Source: an uncultured Clostridia bacterium (GTDB lineage: Bacteria; Bacillota; Clostridia; TANB77; CAG-508). From it: DNA of 21,422 nucleotides. Below are positions 14,404-21,422 of this stretch, piece by piece. The DNA lies in NCBI GenBank assembly GCA_934122385.1, contig CAKOWP010000018.1:1-21422 (forward strand), read 5' to 3'. Positions within the stretch are counted from its first letter, which is position 1, and every line of letters starts with the position of its first letter. The position numbers and the translations under genes were made by a program. A model generated the notes under the pieces. The model saw only the letters and a program-made list of their open reading frames with translations, was not told the DNA's origin and made no database searches.

Positions 14404-15931
14404 ATGAAAAATAAGTTTAGAAAAGATGAAGCGATTACGCTTGTTGCATTAGTAGTTACAATAGTTGTATTATTAATTTTGGCAGGAATAAGTGTTCAAG
14501 CAATAACAAATACTGGATTATTTGGAAAAGCAAAACAAGCGGCACAAGAAAGTAAATATGCTAATGCATCAGAAAAGGTAGCATTAGCAGTAAATGCATC
14601 ATATGATTCAACAGGAAAAATGAATGACGATTATTTAAAAGAAAATGTAAATAAAATAGATGGTTTAAATAAAAAAGTAGAGACAGTAACATATGACCTA
14701 AAAATAGTAGTAGACGGATTTGAATTTACAATTTCAGAATATGGAAAAATAACAGGAGAGAAAAAAGAAGTAGCAACATTACCAGATAACACACCTAAAA
14801 CAGATGCAGGAACAAATGTTAAAGTGCCAGATGGTTGGAATTCACAAAATGTAAAATACATTAAAACAACAGATGGAACAGAAGTGACAACATTAGAAAC
14901 AGTGGCAACAGTATATGCGGTATCAGATGGACAAAACAATACAATTCCAGTACCAAATGGATTTTATTATGTAGGTGGAAATAAAAATTCAGGAGTAGTA
15001 ATATCAGATGATGAAAGGGATAAAAATAAATTTTTAGGAAAAACAGATGTACCATCGGGAGCAGTATATAATTCAGATGGAACAGTAAAAACAGAAAAAT
15101 TAAATAGTGAAGAACAAGCTCAAACATTATTCGGAAATCAATTTGTTTGGATACCTTGTACATTAGAAAATTATAAGAAAACAAACTTTGGAAAAGATAA
15201 CGCATCTTGGGATGCAAATACAAGCACAGGTGAAAAAATACAAATAGAAAAATATGGTGGTTTTTATATTGGAAGATATGAGTCAGGAACAAGTAATCTA
15301 ACATCAAGCAAAATAGATTTTTCTAAAGGTTACTCAACATCAGACTGGTCAAACGCAAATTTTAGAGGTGAATATATAACAAGTGGAAAAATAACATCAA
15401 AAGCAGGAGAAATACCATATTATCATGCTGATTATGAAACAGCACAAACGATGGCACAATATATGTATAATAATAACTATGTAAGAAGTGGTTTAGTTAC
15501 CGGAACAATGTGGGATGTGACATTGAATTATTTAAAATCACAAGATAGTACATTAAACTTAACAAATACACTATGGGGAAATTATAATGATACAACATTA
15601 ACAAATTGCAAAGGAAGATATATACCAGTAAATTCAAATAATGGAAGTACATCAGATATAGTACCAAATAGTGATGGAGTAAGACATTATGGAGTAATGA
15701 CAACGGCTTCAAGTGAAGATACAAAGAAAAATAATATATATGATATGGCAGGAAATTTATGGGAATGGACAGAAGAATTAGCATATGATATGTCAAATAA
15801 CTATTATATGCTTCGTGGTCGGTTCTTTCGTCGATACATATGTGAGAAACCCAGTTTGTTACCGTGCTTATAATTATGCTCTTGCTACTGTTACACACTA
15901 TGGCTTCCGCCCCGTACTTTACATTAAGTAG
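14404..15931 (+). CDS. Prepilin-like surface protein with formylglycine-enzyme/C-lectin-like domain, +1 frameshift at CGG
   Basis: The N-terminus (ITLVALVVTIVVLLILAG, residues 11-28) is a type IV prepilin-like membrane helix, although the residue before the cleavage point is Ala and the usual Glu at +5 is missing. From about residue 180 a formylglycine-enzyme (FGE-sulfatase/SUMF1-like) domain follows: FVWIPCTL, GGFYIGRYESGT and DMAGNLWEWTEE. The zero frame runs past CGG at 15820 into FFRRYICEK and stops at 15873 (489 residues). Skipping C15820 gives LRG-GSF, then NPVCYRAYNYA and the classic ending HYGFRPVLYIK, with TAG at 15929-15931, 508 residues in all. The restored tail is exactly what the family should have. 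It is probably exported and surface-held; no enzymatic activity is claimed. The last 110 bp use T/C-ending codons unlike the rest. GGAGA at 14391-14395 precedes the ATG. Confidence 0.82.
15811..15931 (+). other. Compositionally distinct 3' end, possible DGR variable region
   Basis: In the restored frame nearly all codons end in T or C (GGT TCT TTC GTC GAT, then GCT TAT AAT TAT GCT CTT GCT ACT), whereas the upstream gene favours A-ending codons. The block ends in GC-rich GGCTTCCGCCCCGTAC. Codons of NNT/NNC type at the exposed end of a C-lectin-like fold are what adenine mutagenesis of AAY codons produces in diversity-generating retroelements. No reverse transcriptase or template repeat is in the window. 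Confidence 0.4.
15820..15822 (+). other. In-frame CGG, +1 frameshift site 2
   Basis: The zero frame reads CGT GGT CGG TTC TTT. Skipping C15820 gives CGT GGT GGT TCT TTC, that is RGGSF, the conserved motif of the domain, and opens 36 further family-typical residues. Confidence 0.85.
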
Positions 15932-16026
15932 AACTAAGCTTTAGTAGAGAAACACATAAATAATTATATTGTCTAAATTTTTATGGTTATTAAAAAATGT
16001 ATAATTTTTCTAATATATAAAGCTAC

Positions 16027-16042
16027 ATTACACATGTGTAAT
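16027..16042. promoter_or_regulatory. 16-bp perfect palindrome before the LamG-like gene
   Basis: ATTACACATGTGTAAT reads the same on both strands and lies 22 bp downstream of a TATAAT (16000-16005) that has no clear -35. It may be an operator. The ribosome binding site of the next gene is at 16053-16058. Confidence 0.45.
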
Positions 16043-16066
16043 TATAAATAAGAAGGAGAAAATGAA

Positions 16067-17926
16067 ATGAAAAAACAACAGATGAAAGCCTTGTGGCTGT
16101 ATATATATACACATAAATGGAGTTTAAAGAAAAATAAAAAGGAAAATATAAAAGGAATTACACTTATATCAATGGTTGTAACAATAATTATTCTTTTGAT
16201 TTTGGCAGGAGTGGGGATACAAGCTTTGACAAACACTGGGTTGTTTGAAAAATCTAAGAAAGCAACTGAAGAATATAGTATGCAACAAGCTAAGGAAAGA
16301 TTGATTCAAACATTAACACTGTTGGCTATTAATAAAGTTGATGATAAAAATTACAATGAAAATGAATATATAGATAATCAAATAAAAGAAGATGGAATGA
16401 AAATAGACGAGAATGATGTAGTAACAGTGGATGGATATAGATTTAAAATAGACAGAAAAACGTTAAGTATCGAAAAGGAATTTGGGAAAGATCAAATGTC
16501 TGAATTTGAAAATTTAAAAACAAATTATATACAAGATGGATTAGTTTGTTGGTATGATGGAGAATATAATACAAAAAATGGACATAATGAAACAACAACA
16601 ATATGGGAGGACTTAACTGGAAATAATAATGATGGAATACTAAAAAATATAAATAATACAAAAGATAGTGGATGGACAAGTAATTCATTAATATTAGATG
16701 GAATTGATGATTGGGTCCAAATGACAAAAATACCTGCATCAGATAAAGGAATAACGATACAAATCGTCGCTAGATTTATAGATACAAATGATAATAAACA
16801 AGAAAATTTGATTTGTAATCAAGAAAGTGGTGGAATTGGAATAATAAAAAAAGAAGGTAAATTAGGTAGTGCGACTTATATTAATAAATATGTGGATTTA
16901 TTTGAAAATGAAAAAATGAAGATAAACAAAATATATTCATTGTCAACATCGATGAATGCGAAAGAAAAAAAGATATGTTTTTCAAGTAATAAAAATATTC
17001 AAGAAACATTATTTTTAGAAACATATTCAGAACCAGAAAAAGATACGATATTTGCTATAGGCACTAATCCAACAGGAAAAAATTCTGAATTATCTTCAAC
17101 TGAAGCAATGTCTAATATTGAAGTATACTCTGTTAGAATTTATAACAGGAGTTTGACACAAGAAGAAATAGAGAAGAATACAGAACAGGACATTAAAAGA
17201 TTTAAAATTGAAGAAATTATGGTTACTCCTACAGCTAGCGATTTAGGCTATGTAGATAATGGATTAATGTGTTTATATGATGGAGAATATAATTCGGAAT
17301 TTGGTAAAAGCAAAAAAACAAATAATTGGTACGATTTATCAAATAATAATAACAATGGAACTTTAACTAATTTTAATTTGAATAATGCAAGTGGATGGAC
17401 AGGTAATTCATTGTTGTTTGATGGAATAGATGATTGGGTAGCTATGAAATATTTGTATAGTAATAATATAACTGTTGAAATTGCATCTAGAATAGTTAGT
17501 GAAAAAGCCGGAAAAAAATTATATATGATTGATAATTACGAGAGTGGAGGTATTGGAATAGAAAGAACTACGGATGGATATATGCTTGGTGCTGTTAATA
17601 TAAATGGTACTTATTATACATTAAAATCAAATGATTCAAATTCGAATATGAAATATTCTATGACATTAAAATATGATGGTACAAATATTAGTTTTAGGGA
17701 AAATGAAAATAAGTATTCACTTCCAATAGTTGGAATTATTAAAGCTCCTGTGAGTTCAACAATATTTGCATTGGGAGTTAACCCTATTGGAAATAATTAT
17801 ACTATTGAAAAAGAGGAAGCTTTTAATAATTTTGAAGTATATTCTGTAAGGATTTATAATAGAGCTTTGTCTGAAGAGGAGATAATTCAAAATTATAATG
17901 TTGATAAGAATAGATTTGGAATTTAA
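16067..17926 (+). CDS. Prepilin-like surface protein with two LamG/concanavalin-like domains
   Basis: This 619-residue protein has a basic leader of 30 residues ending in KG, then the prepilin-like helix ITLISMVVTIIILLILAG (31-48), without the Glu at +5. After a short helical stalk come two homologous domains of the laminin-G/concanavalin-like fold, at about 157-375 and 397-619. Each opens with CWYDGEYN or CLYDGEYN, continues with SGWTxNSL and DGIDDWV, and closes with VYSVRIYNR and an xxEEEI stretch. Such domains bind carbohydrate or host glycans in other proteins; binding here is inferred. AAGGAG (16053-16058) sets the start. The prepilin helix matches that of the gene before it, so the two probably assemble or anchor the same way. 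No in-frame CGG and no shift. Confidence 0.82.
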   Translation: MKKQQMKALWLYIYTHKWSLKKNKKENIKGITLISMVVTIIILLILAGVGIQALTNTGLFEKSKKATEEYSMQQAKERLIQTLTLLAINKVDDKNYNENEYIDNQIKEDGMKIDENDVVTVDGYRFKIDRKTLSIEKEFGKDQMSEFENLKTNYIQDGLVCWYDGEYNTKNGHNETTTIWEDLTGNNNDGILKNINNTKDSGWTSNSLILDGIDDWVQMTKIPASDKGITIQIVARFIDTNDNKQENLICNQESGGIGIIKKEGKLGSATYINKYVDLFENEKMKINKIYSLSTSMNAKEKKICFSSNKNIQETLFLETYSEPEKDTIFAIGTNPTGKNSELSSTEAMSNIEVYSVRIYNRSLTQEEIEKNTEQDIKRFKIEEIMVTPTASDLGYVDNGLMCLYDGEYNSEFGKSKKTNNWYDLSNNNNNGTLTNFNLNNASGWTGNSLLFDGIDDWVAMKYLYSNNITVEIASRIVSEKAGKKLYMIDNYESGGIGIERTTDGYMLGAVNINGTYYTLKSNDSNSNMKYSMTLKYDGTNISFRENENKYSLPIVGIIKAPVSSTIFALGVNPIGNNYTIEKEEAFNNFEVYSVRIYNRALSEEEIIQNYNVDKNRFGI

Positions 17927-18051
17927 GTGTTTTATTTAAAGGTAGGAAAAAGTTAGAATAAAAGGTGTTGAACTAAATTTCAATGTATTATGATATTATA
18001 ATAACAACATAAAGACTAAAGAAATGAAAATGAAACACAAGAGGGTTTAAT

Positions 18052-19741
18052 ATGAATAAAAAAAGAAAAATAATAATATTCTCAATGATATTTGCAATAG
18101 GAATAATAATGATATTAAATTATAAATTCAATATCATAGAAAAAATAACAAAAATTGGACTTAAAAATGAAGAAACGATAAAAATATCATATCAAGTTTA
18201 TGACAATTCAACTGAAAATAAACTAAAAACATTAATTAAAATAAATGATATAGACGGCATAGATTATGTAGAATATCCCAATAACAAAATTATAGGAAAT
18301 AACAAAAAACAAATGTCATTTGATTATGTAATGGATAAAGATGAAAATTATACATTTAAAGTAAAATCAATAGGTAATGAAAACATTTATGAGTATACAA
18401 TAAATGCGAATGACGATTTTATCAATGATAATGGAGTTAAAATCGATAAAGTAAAAGAACAGAATGGCTATAAAGTTATAGACATTGATAATATGATCTC
18501 AATTGATGGATATAAAACTTACTATAAAATAGGAAAAAACAGTGATTGGATAGAGGGAACAGGAAAAATAGCTTTACATGATTATGATTTAAAATCAAGT
18601 AATTTAGTTAATGATGACAATACAGTAACGATTTCTGCTAAAATAGAAAATACAAAAAATAGCCAGGCTGTAACACTAAATAAAAAATTTGAAGTAGATA
18701 CAAACCAAACAGAGGGGAATATTGAAGCAGAAAGTTTAATATCTGCCGTAGAAAAAGATGATATTAAAACTGGATTATATAATGTAAGCGTTAATGATGA
18801 AATATATAATTTAAAAGTGTATTCATTTGATAGCAATTTGAATTTAGATACGAATTCAGCATTTGGTTCAGAACAGGATGTTGCAACTGCAAATAAATAT
18901 GCAAAGAATATGATAGTATTAAAAGTGAATGGTGATTTAGCTATTGATGATGGAGTAACATTAACATCATATGCGAGTAAAGATGGCTTTGGTGGGACAA
19001 AAGGAATGTTTATTTATTGCACAGGAACATTAACCAATAATGGTACAATTTCTATGACAGCAAGAGGAGCAAAGGCAGAAGGACAAAATGTGTATTTGTG
19101 GAAAAATGCAGATAATAGTTATGAATATGTTCCTGCAATTGGAGCTAATGGAGGTGTAAGTACCGGTGGATATGAGATGAAATGTGGTGGAATAAATGGA
19201 TCAAATGGAAAAGACAGAAAAACTGGAGGAGGAGGATCTGGAAGTTGCTATACAGGATTTAATAAAACAGCTTATTCTGGAGCAGGTTCGAAGGGAACAT
19301 CATATTCAGGAGGAACAGGAGGAGGAACTTGGGCTGTGTACGATTCTGGAAAATCAAATGATGGTGATCCAAATCGGTGGACAAGGTGGAAATTATCCAG
19401 GAAGTTCTATTAAAGATTCAAAAACAGGAGTAGGAAATCCAGGAAGTAATAATGGAACAGGGGGGTTGTTAACAATATTCGCTAATAAAATAAAAAATGA
19501 AGGTAATATAGTATCTAATGGAGTAGGGTCTGTATATAGAGACGATACAGCAGGTTCATCTGGAGGAGGTTCTATAAATATATTTTATAATGGTAGTTAT
19601 GAGAATCATGGAACAATTCTTGTTCAAAAAGGAATTACTCCAAAAGGACGTTTACTAACAGGAGGTTCAGGCGGAGATGGATCAATCTCAATAGGCCAAC
19701 TTATAAATGGAACATATACAAGTACATATACGAACTATTAA
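18052..19741 (+). CDS. Exported glycine-rich surface protein, +1 frameshift at CGG
   Basis: The N-terminus has a signal peptide or membrane anchor (KKRKIIIFSMIFAIGIIMIL, residues 3-22). Residues about 40-270 form Lys/Asn/Asp-rich, probably beta-rich domains, and from about 280 on the protein is glycine-rich (TGGGGSGSCYTG, SGGTGGGTW). The zero frame breaks at AAT CGG TGG (19375), reads RWTRWKLSRKFY and stops at 19413 (453 residues). Skipping C19375 continues the glycine-rich pattern as DPN-GGQGGNYPG, then GGLLTIFANKIKNEG and GGSGGDGSISIG, to TAA at 19739-19741, 562 residues in all. I do not recognise a named family; glycine-rich exported adhesins look similar. GAGGG at 18041-18045 precedes the ATG. 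It is the third gene of the surface locus. Confidence 0.78.
19375..19377 (+). other. In-frame CGG, +1 frameshift site 3
   Basis: The zero frame reads GAT CCA AAT CGG TGG ACA AGG. Skipping C19375 gives AAT GGT GGA CAA GGT GGA, and the glycine-rich domain continues for 121 residues. Confidence 0.8.
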
Positions 19742-19803
19742 ATTTAGTACAGAATTTATGTAGGTAAAATATTGCTCAATTATTAAATAAGTTAAAAAAA
19801 TAC

Positions 19804-19832
19804 TAGACAAAAATATCAAAAAGTTATATAAT
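19804..19832 (+). promoter_or_regulatory. Sigma-A promoter of the T-box transcript
   Basis: TAGACA (19804-19809) and TATAAT (19827-19832) are 17 nt apart. Transcription would start near 19839, just before the T-box leader. Confidence 0.75.
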
Positions 19833-19838
19833 TAGTAC

Positions 19839-20153
19839 ATGTAAAAACTAACAAGTACAAAATAAAGAAAAACAGAGAAAAAGAGAAGTACATTTAAAAC
19901 TAATTTAAAGAGAATAGAAGTCAAAGGCTGGAAGCTTCTAAAATAAAGATAAATGGAAAGTAACTTTGGAGTTGATAATCCGAAAATAAACTCAAGATTA
20001 TCCGTAATACTGCGTTAAAGTAAAAGAGATATTATTTAAAATAAAGTAATTGACACAAAATGTTAACAATATAAATTTGAATAATAATTAAGGTGGTACC
20101 GTGAGATATAAACTCGCCCTTATGCTAAACAATAGCATATTGGCGAGTTTTTG
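19839..20153 (+). promoter_or_regulatory. T-box riboswitch leader, probably valine-specific
   Basis: The T-box core AAGGTGGTACCGTG is at 20090-20103. In front lies a stem I with AAGTA on its 5' side (19886-19890), an apical TAGAAG/CTTCTA helix around GGCTGGAAG, and a returning strand AAATGGAAAGTAACTTT. The likely specifier is GTA (Val) at 19960-19962; AGT (Ser) is possible one base earlier. TGGT at 20094-20097 pairs with a tRNA ending ACCA, which fits tRNA-Val (discriminator A) and not tRNA-Ser (G). Uncharged tRNA-Val would favour the antiterminator and expression of the downstream genes, which end in valS. Confidence 0.9.
20111..20153 (+). terminator. T-box-controlled terminator
   Basis: AACTCGCC (20111-20118) pairs with GGCGAGTT (20142-20149), with an inner stem TATGCTA/TAGCATA, and is followed by a T run to 20152. 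The T-box bases just before it form the competing antiterminator. Confidence 0.9.
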
Positions 20154-20201
20154 TGTACAAAAAGAGAGATTTTTAAATCTCAATTCTTCATTGTAAAAAA
20201 A

Positions 20202-20228
20202 GGGATTAAAGACCCGTCCCTCAATCCC
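20202..20228. repeat. Palindromic repeat, family A copy 3
   Basis: GGGATT (20202-20207) pairs with AATCCC (20223-20228). The 3' half CGTCCCTCAATCCC is identical to the end of copy 4 at 21217-21230. It lies between the T-box terminator and the epimerase-like gene. Confidence 0.7.
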
Positions 20229-20276
20229 TAAAAAATTTCGAATTGTGTCATATAAAATATAAAAAGGAGGTTCAAA

Positions 20277-21128
20277 ATGCTAAAAATTCAAACAAAAAAA
20301 TCAGGTGCAGAATTAACAAGTGTACAATATAATGGCAAAGAAATGTTATTTCAAGGAGCAAAAGTGTTAGATAGTAATGGCAATTTATATTGGAAAAGAC
20401 AAGCACCAATACTATTTCCAATAGTAGGTCAACTTAAAAACACTCAAACTCAAATAGAGGATAAAATATACGAAATGTCACAACATGGATTTGCAAGAGA
20501 TATGGACTTTGAAGAGATATCAAGAACAGAAAATGAGCATCACTATATGTTAAAAGATAGTGAGGAAACATTAAAAAAATATCCATATAAATTTGAATTA
20601 CATATTATGTATGGAGTAAGTGAAAATACTTTAACAGTGACATATAAAGTAAAAAACATTGATGATAAAACAATATATTTTGGATTAGGTGGACATCCAG
20701 CATTTAATTGTGATTATAGTAATGGTGAATACGAAATTGCATTTTCAGAAAATGAAGATAAAATTGAGTTTCTTAAATTGAAAAATGGTTTAATAGATAC
20801 AGAAAAAGCACAAAATATTTTACAAGATAATAAAATTTATTTAAAAGAAGATACTTTTGATAATGATGCAGTAATTATGAAAAATTTAAAATCAAATAAA
20901 GTAGTTTTGCAAAATCATGAAACAAATCAAAAAATATTAGAGTTTGATTTTACAGGATTCCCATATTTAGCGTTATGGTCAAAAAAAGGTGCACCATTTG
21001 TCTGCATTGAGCCTTGGCAGAATACAACTGATAGAATAGATAGTACACAAATTTATAAAGATAAAGAAAATATTATTGAATTACCAAAAGATAAAGAATT
21101 TAAATGCAAATATTCAATTAAATTCTAA
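20277..21128 (+). CDS. Aldose 1-epimerase family protein (GalM/LacX-like)
   Basis: This 283-residue protein has the beta-sandwich mutarotase motifs: APILFPIVGQLKN (43-55), QHGFARDMDF with H70 and R74, GGHPAFN with H140, and CIEPWQ with E245, the likely general base. It is closest in layout to the LacX-like branch of the family, which acts on sugars in the cytoplasm; the substrate is not predictable. AAGGAGG (20262-20268) fixes the start. Its position between a T-box leader and valS suggests it is carried on the same transcript and therefore controlled by valine tRNA charging, unless an internal promoter exists. Confidence 0.87.
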   Translation: MLKIQTKKSGAELTSVQYNGKEMLFQGAKVLDSNGNLYWKRQAPILFPIVGQLKNTQTQIEDKIYEMSQHGFARDMDFEEISRTENEHHYMLKDSEETLKKYPYKFELHIMYGVSENTLTVTYKVKNIDDKTIYFGLGGHPAFNCDYSNGEYEIAFSENEDKIEFLKLKNGLIDTEKAQNILQDNKIYLKEDTFDNDAVIMKNLKSNKVVLQNHETNQKILEFDFTGFPYLALWSKKGAPFVCIEPWQNTTDRIDSTQIYKDKENIIELPKDKEFKCKYSIKF

Positions 21129-21173
21129 AATTAAAAAAACAAAAAAGTAAAAAAATTTAAAATTAAAAAGGTA

Positions 21174-21230
21174 AAAGGACTGTCCCTAAATCCCTTAAAA
21201 AAGGGAAAAAAAGGAACGTCCCTCAATCCC
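21174..21230. repeat. Palindromic repeat, family A copy 4, before valS
   Basis: Nearly identical to the reverse complement of copy 1 (754-812): GGACTGTCCCTAAATCCC, an AAAAAAGGG centre, then GGAACGTCCCTCAATCCC. It ends directly at the valS ribosome binding site. Confidence 0.85.
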
Positions 21231-21246
21231 GGAGGAGGAATTAGAA

Positions 21247-21422
21247 ATGGATAAAAAATTAAATGACAAGTACAACCCACAAGATTTTGAAGAAAAATTA
21301 TATCAAGAATGGGAAGAAAAAGGATACTTTAAACCAAGTATGGACAAAACAAAAGAAAGTTACTGTATAATGATGCCACCACCAAATGTAACAGGGAAAT
21401 TACACATGGGACATGCATTGGA
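21247..21422 (+). CDS. valS: Valyl-tRNA synthetase, 5' part (runs off the window)
   Basis: The first 58 residues are visible. They begin MDKKLNDKYNPQDFEEKLY and reach MMPPPNVTGKLHMGHAL, the class I synthetase HIGH motif in its ValS form. The enzyme charges tRNA-Val with valine in the cytoplasm and edits threonine. GGAGGAGG at 21231-21238 precedes the ATG. The upstream T-box with a valine-type specifier and discriminator match agrees with this identity. Confidence 0.95.
   Translation, partial: MDKKLNDKYNPQDFEEKLYQEWEEKGYFKPSMDKTKESYCIMMPPPNVTGKLHMGHAL

Noticed and set aside
15497..15898. Minus-strand 133-residue frame over the end of the pilin/formylglycine-enzyme-like gene
   Set aside because: Shadow frame rich in Leu, His and Tyr; the plus strand carries clear domain motifs.
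19196..19741. Independent 181-residue gene in the second frame
   Set aside because: Its first 60 residues overlap a glycine-rich coding frame and are Gln/Glu-rich shadow sequence; no ribosome binding site. It is better explained as the continuation of the 18052 gene after the CGG shift.
20166..20181. GAGATTT/AAATCTC palindrome as a second terminator after the T-box
   Set aside because: The loop is only two bases and no T tract follows; too weak to call.

Overview
The window comes from a strongly AT-rich, endospore-forming Firmicute, most likely an uncultured gut-type member of the Clostridia. The evidence is a near-complete spoIIIA sporulation operon, AAGGAGG ribosome binding sites, sigma-A promoters with 17-18 nt spacers, A/T-ending codons and a T-box leader. 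No tRNA, rRNA, CRISPR array or transposase gene was seen.

Layout. 1-750: 3' part of a phosphofructokinase gene. 751-950: two palindromic repeat elements. 1054-2214: a FucO-like iron alcohol dehydrogenase with its own promoter and terminator. 2359-4474: a two-gene ABC-2 type exporter. 4560-5477: three small genes of unknown function. 5593-7548 (minus strand): uvrB. 7795-9117: a PepC/bleomycin-hydrolase-like peptidase. 9251-13917: spoIIIAB to spoIIIAH, with spoIIIAA absent. 14032-14238 (minus): a small XRE-type regulator facing an operator-like promoter. 14404-19741: a cell-surface locus of two prepilin-like proteins, one with a formylglycine-enzyme/C-lectin-like tail and one with two LamG-like domains, followed by a glycine-rich exported protein. 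19839-20153: a T-box leader. 20277-21128: an aldose-epimerase-like gene. 21247 to the end: the start of valS.

The main result concerns the codon CGG. Hand scanning found CGG in frame only three times in all the genes of the window: in spoIIIAB (9599), in the pilin/formylglycine-enzyme-like gene (15820) and in the glycine-rich gene (19375). At all three places the zero frame stops soon afterwards, while the protein clearly continues in the +1 frame, as if the C were skipped and GGN read as glycine. About 35 other CGG trinucleotides inside genes are all out of frame. This looks like +1 frameshifting (or four-base decoding) at an unassigned CGG codon, or else a systematic sequence artefact that inserts C before GG. 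Raw reads, the genome-wide CGG census and the tRNA set would decide.

Other points of interest are a dispersed family of palindromic elements sharing a GGGAC core, one of which is translated inside the SpoIIIAE signal peptide; a possible diversity-generating-retroelement variable region at the end of the pilin/formylglycine-enzyme-like gene; and a peptidase whose catalytic Asn is Asp.
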